64,000 bases of DNA from Ailurus styani (lineage: Eukaryota > Chordata > Mammalia > Carnivora > Ailuridae). The stretch's first letter is position 1. Every line of letters starts with the position of its first letter. Where the stretch lies: NCBI GenBank assembly GCA_002007465.1, contig LNAC01000277.1, positions 1,762,989-1,826,988 of the forward strand, written 5' to 3'. The notes under the pieces were generated by a model, which made no database searches, was not told where the DNA came from, and was given only the letters and a program-made list of their open reading frames with translations. Of this stretch, positions 1 through 11,511 are shown piece by piece. A program made the translations under genes and the position numbers.

Positions 1-846
1 GTTGGGACCTAAGAGGTGGCCAACTTTGAGGATCTGCACGCCAAAGCAAAGAAGGCCATGCTACAAAAAAGAGGGAAGATGGAACCTTTACTACCTAAGT
101 TCCCACTTGTTTCCTGGTTTCTGGAACTAGCCCCATCTCTAGTTCTGCTGTCCTTGTGGTTCCCTGGAGTATCACTGGCGTACTCTATATAAATTCTCAT
201 TTTTGTTTAAATTGGTTTGAAATGGGTTTATGTCATTAACAACAAATAATATATGTGCTAAACAAAAATACACAGAAAACAGAGTAGCAAAAGCTTTCAG
301 AATGTTAATGATGGCGAGAAATTGTGTGTAACTTTTATTTACTTCTTTATACTTTTCCATATTTATAGTTTTCTAAAGGGAGTAATATCATTTCCATAAT
401 AAAAAATAACATGCATTATAAGAGAATGAAATCTTTATTTCTAAGGAAACCCTTGGTTTTTTTCCCCCTGACACTAGAAAGTGCTTCACTGCAAAATATG
501 CTGCTCAAATATTCTTAAATATAACTCTATATCCAGTAGGGGAAAAACAGCCCAGTGTTAGACAGTTAATAGAGTTCTCATGCAGGCCCAATGAGACCTC
601 AAGTTAACCAAACCCCAGATTTAGAAATGGGCCCTATTAGGCTAGTTAATTTCAAGGAAAATGGACTAAATACCATCTTATATTTTCTTTACCAGAACAA
701 CTCCTAGAATCTAAGGTAATTAATAAAATGTTATGGAAAAGATTATGGAGTAAACTTTGCAATAGTTGATGTATATTGGAATGTTTTCCACAAAGATAAA
801 ATATATTTCGTGAAAGAAAAAAGAAAGAAATAGGCCTTATTAGTCT
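1..846. other. Unassigned AT-rich sequence
   Basis: I see no gene or clear repeat here. The first 192 bases contain a 60-codon open stretch on the plus strand (13-192) with no ATG near its beginning and no recognised similarity. I read it as chance. The rest is AT-rich and looks like old, diverged DNA. Confidence 0.4.
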
Positions 847-1034
847 AAAGAGAAGGAAAGATTACTGGGGGGGTGGGAGGGTAGGGATAGGGTGGATGGG
901 TTATGGACATTGGGGAGGGTTTGTGCTTTGGTGAATGCTGTGAAAGATGTAAGCCTGATGATTCACAGACCTGTACCCCTGGGGCAAAGAATGAAAAAAT
1001 AAATAAATAAAAATAAAAATAAAGAGAAGGAAAG
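847..1034 (+). mobile_element. L1 3'-UTR-only insertion with 14-bp TSD
   Basis: A severely 5'-truncated L1 occupies 861-1020. It has a G-rich start (ttactggggggg), the block gtttgtgctttggtgaatgc, the segment cacagacctgtacccctggg and an A-rich AAAT tail. The direct repeat aaagagaaggaaag lies on both sides (847-860 and 1021-1034), so this is a target-primed insertion of only about 160 bases. The same 3' end recurs at 4892, 13377 and 21194. Confidence 0.93.
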
Positions 1035-1049
1035 AAAGAGTACCCATAC

Positions 1050-1330
1050 CTTTTTCCAGTGATTGGTTCATGAGTGAGCATGTGACCCAATACGGGCCAA
1101 AGAGATTGAAGAAGAGGCTTCTAGAACGGTTCTTTTGTCCCATTTCCAAAGAATTTCAAGAAATGATCCCTTCTCCCTTTTTGGGGAAGTTGTCATATAT
1201 AAATAGAAGACCCAGAGCACCTGCCATCATCTTATTCTCAGCCCAAGTATGAATCTGATACCTAGAAGGGCAGAAAAAGTAAGAAAACTGCAGACGAGTG
1301 GAACAGAAGTTGCTTATTTAACCCATCCTA
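1050..1330 (+). mobile_element. Ancient interspersed repeat, family not named
   Basis: The stretch 'gattggttcatgagtgagca' followed by 'tgtgacccaatacgggccaa' resembles a second copy at 36080-36420 (gatggttcaagaacgggcat, then atggtcaatgagat). The two share the order of several blocks although individual bases differ widely, which suggests one old mammalian family. I cannot name it without a search. Confidence 0.4.
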
Positions 1331-3674
1331 AAGACCAGTGTGCCTTTGGACTCCCAGTTAAGGAACCCAATAATCTCCATTGTAATTGAGCCTGTCTGAA
1401 TTGAGCCTTCTGTCTTTCAGAGCCAAAGATTCCTAACTGGCATATCTATAAATTTAGAGATAATACCATGTAATCTCATTCAGTTAAGATCTGGTCTAGA
1501 ATTTTTACTCTTCTCCATTTATCTCTACCCCATCTTTTCGGTCTCTAAGTGAGATTCCCTTACTTTCAGCATATTTTAATGTGGTTCAGATTATAAATGG
1601 TACATTTGTAGAACCTACTCAAAGATATTTCTAAAGTCCACATCTGCAATTTCTTCTAGCTCTCTCTGACCATACATTTGTAGTCTGCTCACTCTTTACC
1701 AGTCCTTCATCCCCCCTGTCACCACTAGGAAGCAGTTATGCTTTTCTCTTTTAGAAGGCACTGCCACTCCAAGAAATCATGTAGTCAGTCTACTCTTTAT
1801 CTAGTGTCCTCTGGCATGTCTCCTTGGGAAGAGAAACTTCTAGTATTTCTCCTTGGGAACCCAAAATGTGTCACTTGCTACCCTGAATTAGCCTTTGGAA
1901 GTCAATTGGAAAGAAAAGTAGGTACGTTCTGCCATTGTTTATTCTTACTCTGTGTTGGTTTATTCCAAACAGCTTATAAAAAAACAAGTAGAATTAAATA
2001 AAATTAAACCACAATTCTTATGTGCTATGGATTCTAGGCTGAAGAGGCATAATCAACATCAGTGATGATGCTTCTGAAGAAAATTTTGCTGTAGGAGTCC
2101 TTAGGAGATCTGATTTTACTAAGTCTAGTAAATCAGTCCCACTTATGTAAGAAATGTTTATTCAAGGGCTTTATATCAGTTTCACCTGCTAATCAGATGA
2201 AAAGAGAAATGTAAATGCTAGGGAATCATTTAGGCCCAGAGGCCACAAAAACATATCATTACATATATTCCTAAGAGCTAATGAGGGAAAACTGTTTCTT
2301 AGACCTCACATCCTCTCATCTTCCAAGGCCATACAAAGAAAAGTTTTACATGTGATTTCTAGATTTCCAATAACCTTAATATATGTTTTATTTAGATAAG
2401 CCCTTTTTTCAGAGTTTTAACAAAACATTTAAATATTCTAAGTTCTTTATAATAAGATTCTACTTTATCTGTCCCAGTTATTTCTGGCTTTTAGATAATG
2501 GAAGTACAGGCGTCTAATATTGTACCTGGTGTATCATAGGCATTGAGAAAAATTAGTCAATAAGCAGAATTAAAGCAGAAGATTAAAGCAAGTTTCTAGT
2601 ACATAAGAAATGCTACAAAAATAAAGCTGTTTTAGAGCTGTTTTAGGTGGTTTAGAGCTGATCTGACAGGACTCAGACTAAGTCAGATTAAGTCACACAT
2701 GAGGTAGAACAAGGGAACTAATAAAAGAAATACCAAACACAGAATCTGATACCCAAGTGACACAGAAAACTCCTAGCATTCACTGGCTACCACTGGACAG
2801 AGGAATCAGTGTTCTGAGTGGGGCCAAAGCAAAACATCTGCAGTTAACACTCTTGACTTCAAAAGAACCTTCCAGAGAGCAGAAAATGTCATTTTCCATT
2901 CTTTTGTACCTGTGCCTTGAAAGGTGGAACTAACATATAATTGACATCATTAGAACCTCTTATAAAATTCAATAGTTAACCTTTGTCTTAATTGAAGGAA
3001 GGTTTTAGAATAGAGCTCCCAAACACTACTGTATGTATTCAGAAGTTTATATATATAAGTGCATATTGTATGGTAAATTTATCATTCACTAATACTTCTA
3101 TTTGCCAGTATCCATGGATGCTGATGAAACTTTTATTAAGATGAAAAAGAATAGATAATTTTTTCCTGTTTTAGACATTTATCAAGAGTTTACTACATGT
3201 CACGCAAGGACCCTATGTAAACAATCTTGATGATTAGAACACAAAAACATTAGTATTGGAGGATATAAATAATATATAAAACAGGAACAAAGTGGAATAT
3301 ATCCATGTAATATAATCCTTGACATTCTATGGCCTTCAGTTGAAGATAGCATGACAGACAATCATATATAATTATGAGCAAACAAAAATGTATTATATCT
3401 AAAGACTAGAAAAAGGAATAATCATAGGGCTGAACTCCTGGTATGCCAACCACACAGTCACATGGGACCTACACTTAGAAGGACTCTGAGATGGGTTTAA
3501 TGCTCTACTGTTGCTGTCTTAAAATTCTGAATAATTTTTTAATTTGGGTTCTGCATTTTCATTTTGCACTGGATCACCATATATCACATGTATCTCGGTT
3601 CTAATATATATATAGAACTTTACATAAAAATTTTATATAGGAAATATATATATTTCCCACACATATACATCTTC
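1331..3674. other. Unique or highly diverged DNA, no gene
   Basis: AT-rich sequence without a supportable exon. Weak L2/MIR-like 3' ends may be present near 2500-2570 (gtacctggtgtatcataggc) and 3180-3260, too diverged to assign. A run of TA-rich short repeats lies at 3600-3660. Open frames here are under 90 codons and show no known domain. Confidence 0.45.
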
Positions 3675-3915
3675 TAAATGGAGGTACTCGGGCGCCTGGG
3701 TGGCTCAGTGGGTTAAAGCCTCTGCTTTCGGCTCAGGTCATGATCTCAGCGTCCTGGGATCGAGGCCCGCATCAGGCTCTCTGCTCAGCAGGGAGCCTGC
3801 TTCCTCCTCTCCCTGTCTCTCTGCCTACCTCTCTGCCTACTTGTAATCTCTCTCTCTGTGTCAAATAAATAAAAATAAAAAAAAATCTTTAATAAAAAAA
3901 TAAATGGAGGTACTC
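3675..3915 (+). mobile_element. CAN SINE, young mustelid-type, 15-bp TSD
   Basis: The body is 3690-3900, starting ggcgcctgggtggctcagtg, with the 'ggttaaagcctctgc' head typical of the youngest subfamily in this window. It has a (CT)n-rich middle and an AAATAA/AATCTTT tail. The perfect TSD taaatggaggtactc flanks it (3675-3689 and 3901-3915), so the insertion is recent. Confidence 0.97.
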
Positions 3916-4891
3916 TTTCCACCACAAAACTGATCTAACTTAACCTCTAGACTTTTGGTTTTACTTTCTTACTTGTGATGGTAGGTTGTCACTAATCCAT
4001 CCACAATCTCTTTCTTATTCTCCTTTATGAGAAGTTTATATAAGATTTTATGATTGTGGGCAAGGCTGGTCCTAAGCAGTTCCCTTTCAATTTTACCTTG
4101 GTTCACAGATAAATATTTTTGTCTCCATCCACTGACTTTTTTTTTTAAGCAAAATATAGCAACAACAAGAAGCTTTGCCTTTTCTGGGGAAACTGTAGGT
4201 GTTAGGGGGCAAGAAATTTATATATCTTTTCATTATCCACCTGTTTATTTATTTTTATAACACACATTTATAAATAAGCACCTGTTATGGAAGAACCTGG
4301 GGTTCAAGGATAAGATGAAAAGACGGGGTCCCTGGACCTGGAATGAATCACTGCATCATACGCAGAACCTGGCATGTGATACAAGCATAATAGTGCAATG
4401 TAATCAAGTATTAGAGAATGCTAATTAGTTGAATGTTGGGAGGATTTTTCCCTTTAAAAGCCCTTACTAGTTACCCCAGCATTACACATTTACTGTGGCT
4501 GACTTTCTCTACAGGGCTTCATGAGCAGTGACTGAAGTCCAAGTAGAGCACAATGGGATAGGGGGAGAGTGAAGGAAAAGACATTCTCTCCAGAGTGGGG
4601 AGCATACCAAGATTTATGGAGAGGTAACTTCCTGCTGAGTCTTACCAGGTGGGTGATAGTACACTTTGTCTGGGGTGGAGAGGCAGAGAGTGAGCTCAGG
4701 CAGAAGGAGCAGCATTTGCCAGGGCTTAGAACACAGTAGGACTTTGCATTGGTCTGTATAGGTCACCCTGGAGTGGCCCCAACTTTGGCACAGAATTCTC
4801 TGCACAAGGGGAAATGTCTGGAGTGAAAGGTAAACTTATGAATGGTTTCATTACCAGAGACTCAAGCCAGCTGAGCTGTCTGATTTATCTC
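3916..4891. other. Unassigned sequence, possible weak L2
   Basis: No gene is supported. At 4255-4400 the order 'ataagcacctgttatgg ... ggataagatgaaaagacggg' faintly resembles the antisense 3' end of L2. The remainder is not recognised. Confidence 0.35.
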
Positions 4892-5061
4892 ACAAAACAA
4901 ACTGAGAGCTACTGGGGGGTGGGAGGGTAGGGATAGGGTGAATGGGTTATGGACATTGGGGAGGGTTTGTGCTTTGGTAAATGCTGTGAAAGATGTAAGC
5001 CAGATGATTCACAGACCTGTACCCCTGGGGCAAAGAATAAAAAATAAATTAAAAAAAAAAA
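4892..5061 (+). mobile_element. L1 3' end (same subfamily as 861-1020)
   Basis: It starts acaaaacaaactgagagcta, followed by the G-rich block, 'tttgtgctttggtaaatgct', the conserved 'cctgtacccctggggcaaag' and an A-rich tail. No convincing TSD is visible. Its right neighbour is a 17-bp tandem array and then an antisense L1, so this edge may have been rearranged. Confidence 0.88.
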
Positions 5062-5120
5062 CAAGTAATACAACAGTAAGTATCCCTCACTACAAGTGTG
5101 GTTTTTATACATAGAACCCC

Positions 5121-5170
5121 CATTTGATTTGAAACACCATTTGATCCGAAACACCATTTGATCCAACCAC
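5121..5170. repeat. 17-bp tandem triplication
   Basis: Three head-to-tail units: catttgatttgaaacac (5121-5137), catttgatccgaaacac (5138-5154) and catttgatccaaccac (5155-5170, one base shorter). The array ends where antisense L1 sequence begins. Confidence 0.9.
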
Positions 5171-6423
5171 ATTGTTGCAAATGCACAATTTCATTCTTTT
5201 TATGGCTGAGTAATATTCCATCGTATGTATATACCACATTTTTATCTGTTCACCAGTCGATGGACATTTGGGTTCTTCCTATAATTTGGTCCTCGAGTCA
5301 GTATTTTTGTATCCTTTTGGTAAATACCTAGTAGTGCAATTGCTGGGTAGTTCTATTTTCAACTTTTTGAGGAGCGTCCATGCTATTTTCCAGAGTGGTT
5401 GTACCAGTTTGCATTCCCACCAACAGTGTAAGAGGGTTCCCCTTTCTCTTCATCCTCGCCAACACCTGTTGTTTCCTTGTTAATTTCAGCCATTCTGACT
5501 GGTGTGAGGTGATATCTCACTGTAGTTGTGATTTGTACTTCCCTGATGATGAGAGACACTGAGCATCTTTTTGTGCTTCTGTTGGCCACCTGAAAGTCTT
5601 CTTTGGAAAAATGTCTATCCATATCTTCTGCCCATTTTTTAACTAAATTATTTGTTTTTTGGGTGTTGAGTTGTATAAGTTCTTTATATATTTTGGATAC
5701 TAACCCTTTATCAGATATGTCATTTGCAAATATCTCCTCCCATTTTGTAGGTTGCCTTTTAGTTTTGTTGATTGTTTCCTTTACTGTGCAGAAGCTTTTT
5801 GTCTTGATGAAGTCCCAATATTTCATTTTTGGTTTTTTGTTTTCCTTGCCTCAGGAGACATATCTAGTAGGAATTTGCTATGGTTGATGTCTCAGAGGTT
5901 TCTGCTTTTATTCTTTAGGATTTTGATGGTTTCCTGTCTCATATTTAGGTCTTTCATCCATTTTGAATTTATTTCTGTATATGGTGTAAGACAGTGGTCC
6001 AGTTTCACTCTTTTGCATGTAGCTGTCCTTTTTCCCAACACCATTTGTTGAAGAGACTGTCTTTTTTCCATTGGACATACTTTCCTGCTTTGTGGAAGAT
6101 TAGTTGACCATATATGTGGGTCCATATCTGAGTTTTCTATTCTGTTCCATTGATCTATGTGTCTGTTTTTGTGCAAATACCACACCATCTTGATCACTAC
6201 AGCTTTGTAATATAACTTGAAGTCCAGAACTGTGATGTCTCCAGCTTTGCTTTTCTTTTTCAAGATTGCTTTGGCTGTTTGGGGTCTTTTGTGGTTCTAT
6301 ACATATTTTAGGATGGTTTGTTCTAGCTCTGTGAAAATGCTGGTGGTCTTTTGATAGGGATTGCACTAAGTATGTTGATTACTTTGGGTAATATAGACAT
6401 TTTAACAATATTTGTTCTTCCAA
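5171..6423 (-). mobile_element. Antisense L1, ORF2 C-terminal part (left half)
   Basis: On the minus strand this encodes degraded C-terminal L1 ORF2 peptides. Motifs include KAGDITVLDFKLYYKAVVI (about 6240-6180), [18 protein letters not shown] and [18 protein letters not shown] (about 5820-5630). Stops and frameshifts break the frame, so it is dead. The 3' UTR is missing, which is unusual for an L1 insertion and implies later loss. The element resumes at 7271, after a sense-strand L1 that landed inside it. Confidence 0.93.
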
Positions 6424-7279
6424 CATATGAATGGCTAACAGACACATGAAAAAATATTCAACATCTTTAGTCATCAGGGAAATTCAAATCAAAACCACAT
6501 TGAGATACCAGCTGACACCAGTTAGAATGGCAAAAATTAACAAGGCAGGAAACAACAAATGTTGGACAAGATGTGGAGAAAGGGGAACCCTCTTACACTC
6601 TTGGTGGGAATGCAAGTTGATACAGCCACTTTGGAAAAGAGTACAGAGGTTCCTCAAAAAGTAAAAAATATGACCCAGAAACTGCACTACTGGGTATTTA
6701 CCCCACAGATACAGATGTAGTGAAAAGAAGGGACACATGAACCCCAACATTAATAGAAGAAATGTCCACACTAGCCAAACTGTGTAAGGAGCTGAGATGC
6801 CCTTCAACAGATAAATGGATAAAGAAGATGTGGTCCATATATACAATGGAATATTACTCAGCCATCAGAAAGGATGAATACCCACAATTTGCATCGACAT
6901 GGATGGAACTGGAGGGATTATGCTAAGTGAAATAAGTCAACCAGAGAAAGACAATTATTGTGTGGTTTCACTTTTACATGGAACATAAAGAATAGCTTGG
7001 AAGACATTAAGAGAAGAAAGGGGAAAATAAAGGGGGTGATCAGAGGGGAATATGAACCAGGAGAGACTATAGACTCCAGGAAACAAATTGAGAGTTTCAC
7101 AGGGGAGGTAGTTTTGGAGGGGGTGAGGGGATGGGTTAGCCTGGTGATGGGTATTAAGGAAGGACACGTTTTGCAGTGAGCACTGGGTGTTATATGCAAA
7201 CAATGAGTCATGGAACACTACATCAAAAACTAATGGACTATTGTACGGTAATTAACATAATAAAAAATTATTCTTCCAA
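6415..7279 (+). mobile_element. Sense L1 nested inside the antisense L1
   Basis: The element (6424-7270) begins in the ORF2 C-terminus (peptide [20 protein letters not shown]) and runs through the 3' UTR to a short AT-rich end. The 9-bp sequence ttcttccaa is duplicated at 6415-6423 and 7271-7279. Removing one copy plus the element makes the surrounding antisense ORF2 continuous, which fixes the order of events. Confidence 0.92.
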
Positions 7280-7970
7280 TCCATGAGCATGGAATGTTTT
7301 TCCATTTCTTTGTGTCATCTTCAATTTCTTTCACCAGTGTTTTATAATTTTCAGAGTATGATCTTTTACCTCTCTGGTTAGACTTATTCATAGGTATCTT
7401 GTGGTTTGGGTGCAATTTTAAATGGGATTGATTCCTTGATTTCTCTTTTTGCTGCTTCATTAGTGATGTATAGAAATGCAACAGATTTCTGTACTTCGAT
7501 TTTGTATCCTGAATTCATGTCAGTTCTAGCAATTTTTTGCTGAAGTCTTTTGGGTTTTCGATATAGAGTATCATGTCATCTGCAAATAGTGAAAGTTTTA
7601 CTTCTTCCTTGCTGACCTGGATGCCCTTTACTTTTCTGTGTTGTCTCACTGCTGAGACTAGAACTTCCAGTACTACGTTAAATAATGGTGGTGAGAGTGG
7701 ACCATCCCTTTCTTGCTCTTGACAACAGATGAAAAGCTCTCAGTTTTTCCCCAATGAGGTTGATGTGAGTGATCTGTTTCTCCTCCAAACCATGTCTCTG
7801 CTCTTCCTACCTTTCTCCAAATGGACTTTTCTCTCCCTCTAGCTGTGCAGTTTGTTCTATCAGTCCTCATGTCCATTTCTTGGGTATTCAGGATGATTTC
7901 ATAGTTAATCTAGCTATGTTATCTATCTAGGCAAGGCTAGGGTCCTCCCACTACATGGCTAACTTAGCTC
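7271..7970 (-). mobile_element. Antisense L1, right half: ORF2 piece joined to 5' UTR
   Basis: From 7271 to about 7765 the minus strand continues ORF2 toward its RT region ([19 protein letters not shown] near 7385-7310). From about 7775 to 7970 the sequence instead resembles a carnivoran L1 5' UTR read backwards (atttcttgggtattcaggat, gggtcctcccactac). ORF1 and most of ORF2 are absent, so the element keeps its 5' end and part of ORF2 with an internal deletion. The 5'-UTR assignment is from memory. Confidence 0.75.
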
Positions 7971-10327
7971 CACCCTAATGTTCTTTTTCCATTGAAACCT
8001 GAGTCCAGTGCTTCCATTCCTATGGCTATTCTCTTTTGAGACTCAAGATGACCTTAACGTGCATCATAGATTCTTTTACTTGTGTGTTCCTAAACAACCT
8101 CAAATACAAGGTTGGTTTATGTAGTGTAGTTTTATTGAAGGCTTTTGGGTTATCTGAGGCATATCCTATGGTAGCGTTAAAAACTACAATGTGGGTGTTA
8201 ATGGTAACTTTCTTCTTTAAAACGCCTTATGGAACCCAGTTTTTATCATTTCCTGTGGCTGTCTTTCGCTCCAGGGCCCCTGCCTGTCACTTGTCTGTCT
8301 CTCCCCTCCACTCTCCTTCCATATCTGTCTCACCTCCTCTCCTCCAAGGAGCACTGCAAATTTCAAGTCTCACTTGATTATGCCCAGAAAAGCAGATTGG
8401 TACACTGACTATGCACATGAGAACACATACAAGTAAATCATGAAAATTCCCCCCTCCCCGCAATTCTACATAGATTCCCATCCTTGCCAAGAACCTGCCA
8501 AGATCTGTTATTTCCCTCTCCTTCCCACCTGCTCCAGTAGTCTCCATATATAAAATGGAGAAGTATAGGAACTTACTTTCCTGGGTATATAACTCATACT
8601 CCCCCCACAGAGAGTGGAAGAGGCACTAATCAGTCTAGGTTTAAGCAGTGCCTTGATATCCCACCTCTGGCTGAATAACACTGATGTGGTGTCACTAAAA
8701 GGAAGAAGAACCAAGATCAGCCAGTTAACTCTGCAGTTTGATGATTCTACTTGTCTGCCAATCAGGAACAATGCAAGGCATTCACAAAAATAATATTTGA
8801 GCACTTCAAAATCAGGCAGGCAGAAACAAGTCTATATTCTGGACAAATAAATATAAATACAAACTTAAAAATAGTCAGAAAGAGGAAGACAGAAAAATCT
8901 ATTATGATTCAGAAGAACCAGAGGTGCAAAGTTGATTAAAACTTGCTAATTAAGAATTAAAAAATAGCAAAGTATATTGTATAAAGTGCTATTTTTAAAA
9001 CCATGGCTAGGATAAGGAAGTAGTTCCATACCTGATATATAATGATCTGATGCTTTTTTAAAGTTGTAATATTATGGGTTCTTTTTCTTTTAAGTTACTG
9101 AGATTACTATAGTATGCCTCTATACATTGTATAGCTTGAGAAACAGTTTTGCGCACAGTAGTCTGGCAGTTTCTATTTCTAATTTGCTTTCGCGTGCAGC
9201 AGAAATTGTCTGATTTAAAATAGTCCTGTAAGGCACAAGGTTTTTATATAACTATCTCTATCACTGTAGTTTTCACACTATAGTATAATTAACGTTAGGG
9301 TAGAATTCCCTCAGGGTACACAGTTTCTAGAATATAGATGATGTTCAATAAAATGTTTGTTAAACGAATTAGTGGATAGATGACCAGTGGTTAAAAGAAA
9401 TCAAGACAAGTCTAATGAAAATTTAGTGGAGTAGCCCAATAAAAGCCAGACAGAATTCAGAAAGAAACTATTCTGATAACCGCTTCAGGGAATGGGTTTG
9501 TACTTGTTTTAGACTAATTATTAGGTTAGTCTTATCCAACCTACTACAGTTTCATTACTTTAGGTAGAAGAAACTTCTCTAGCTCTTCTTTTATTGATAA
9601 ATCTAGTTAAATGCAGAATGCCTATAACATAAATTCATAGAAGAAGCCCCAGAGACATTGTTATATGTACTATTTTGATCTCTTAAAAATAAGAATATCG
9701 TTTTCCTCCATTCTCTATTTCCTCCAGTGGTAATTTACAGGCCAGCAAAGAGAAGCAGTAAAAAGTATTGCCTACCTCTTCCAGGACCAGAGAAGCTTAG
9801 ATCTCAAACTATAAAATTCTGCTCAGGTTCTGAGCGCAAAGAGATTTCTGGAATAGAGTTAAAAGTGAGTTTATGAGCACATGGATTACTTTTCTAGATG
9901 CTGATCTTTTCACATGTCCATATCTGCAATCTGAATTTGATATTTTATCTTTCTTTCTTTGTACTCACCCATTCCAAACCACTCAGATTAAAATGTCATG
10001 ATATGAGGATGGCAAAGAGTGGGAAATGTTTTAACCAATGAAGACATTTTAACCATATTTAAAATAATGTATCTTTTAACAGAATGTTCGTATCCTGTGC
10101 TCAACCTCCAGGAACTGGGTTGACAATGACCAGTCTGGGGAGTCACAGAGGTGGGTGTTTGAAGACTGAACACTTATATTGGAGGCAGGGTTCCGAAAGA
10201 AAAGACAAGCTCTGGCAAGGTGGTGTTTCTGACCTCACTGCAGGAGAGACTGTGTGTCAGCTCCACCCAGGACAATGGGACTGGTCAGCAACTAGCCCCA
10301 TAGCACAACACCAGTCAAAGGCACTTT
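7971..10327. other. Unique sequence, no gene found
   Basis: The longest open frame is 113 codons at 8036-8377 (+), with no recognisable domain. An L2-like 3' tail may lie at 9300-9385 (gatgttcaataaaatgtttg). Otherwise I see nothing I can name. Confidence 0.45.
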
Positions 10328-10558
10328 AAGAAACACCCATCTTGGGGCACTTGGGTGGCTCAGTCATTGAGCATCTGCCTTTGGCTCAGGTTATGATCCC
10401 AGGGTCCCGGGATTGAGCCCCATATCAGACTCTGAGCTCAGAGGGAAAGCCTGCTCCTCCCTCTCCCAATCCCTTGCTTGTGTTCCCTCTCTTGCTGTGT
10501 CTCTCTCTGTCAAATAAATAAATAAAATCTTAAAAAAAAATAAAGAAACACCCATCTT
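10328..10558 (+). mobile_element. CAN SINE, older carnivoran subfamily, 16-bp TSD
   Basis: The body is 10344-10542, with a head like ggggcacttgggtggctcag and 'cttgtgttccctctcttgct' in the body, the general caniform type rather than the mustelid type. The TSD aagaaacacccatctt is perfect (10328-10343 and 10543-10558). Confidence 0.96.
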
Positions 10559-10654
10559 TTTTTAGGTATAAAGCAAAGTAGTTCAGAAATTATTTCTCTC
10601 TATATACTACCTGGTTACAATTATCACACCTACTATCATTAACCGAGGAAGGAA

Positions 10655-10888
10655 AATGTATGCTGTGATGGTTAGGAACATTGACTGTGCAGTTAGACTT
10701 TCTAGGTTTACACTGTGGCTCATTCTGATGCCAGCCTAGGGCATCATTAACCTCTCCGTGCTTCAGTTTTCCCATCTATAAAATGGAATATCTTGATTAT
10801 AGTGTTTGAATGGAATACAAATGAGATAATATTTGCATAGCATTTAACATCATACCTGGCACAAATATTCAACAAATGTATATATGTA
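10655..10888 (+). mobile_element. MIR SINE
   Basis: The MIR core and tail are readable: 'cctctccgtgcttcagtttt', 'cccatctataaaatggaat', 'aaatgagataatatttgcat' and 'cctggcacaaatattcaaca'. Divergence is as expected for an early mammalian element. Confidence 0.85.
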
Positions 10889-11104
10889 TGAATGATAGAG
10901 AGATACATACATAGATGGATAAATGGATATATAGATACTTAGTTAAAATTTGATATACACACTCTCAAACTACCAATATGAACTCAAGTTTCTTCAGTAT
11001 GAACTTAGCCTATTTGCTGTTACCTGAGCTATTTCTCCATGTAATATAGTGAAGCTATATCCAGTGGAGAAAAGGAAGCAACTCCAGTGGAATATAAGAA
11101 AGTC

Positions 11105-11300
11105 TGTACTTAAGTTCTGGGTCCCCTATTTGCTAATTTTGTAAGAATCTGAGCAAGTCATTTAACTCTTCTGAATTTCGTTTTCTTTACCAATTAAATG
11201 TAGACGGTACTGCTACCTCACAAGGTTGGGAGGTTTAACAAAATGCAATTATAAATCAGTAAGTGCTGAGCACATGTGAAGGTTATTATAAGTACTTATT
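11105..11300 (+). mobile_element. MIR SINE, second copy
   Basis: 'gagcaagtcatttaactctt', 'ctgaatttcgttttctttac', 'ctacctcacaaggttgggag' and 'cagtaagtgctgagcacatg' follow the MIR order in the plus orientation, more diverged than the preceding copy. Confidence 0.75.
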
Positions 11301-11511
11301 TGATGAATGTGCTTTGCACTGAAAGCAAAAAGGTTAGATAAAAACACCATATACATCCTTTAGCTTTCAAATTAATTTGTTGCAGCTTAACAGACACACC
11401 TTGACAAGATTTACAGAGAACAATATATTTACCTGGCACAAAGAAGCAGTTTCTGACTTCTCTTTCATAAATCTTCAGAAAGCTTTCTATAGTTTTTCTG
11501 ATAGCTAAATA

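Noticed and set aside
13..192. 60-codon stretch at the left edge as an exon end
   Set aside because: A stop lies just before it at 10-12, there is no ATG near its start, and the peptide matches nothing I know.
5383..5826. 147-codon minus-strand frame as a gene
   Set aside because: Its peptide is the C-terminal part of L1 ORF2, broken upstream and downstream. It belongs to the antisense L1.
5892..6263. 123-codon minus-strand frame as a gene
   Set aside because: L1 ORF2 sequence (LDFKLYYKA region) within the same dead element.
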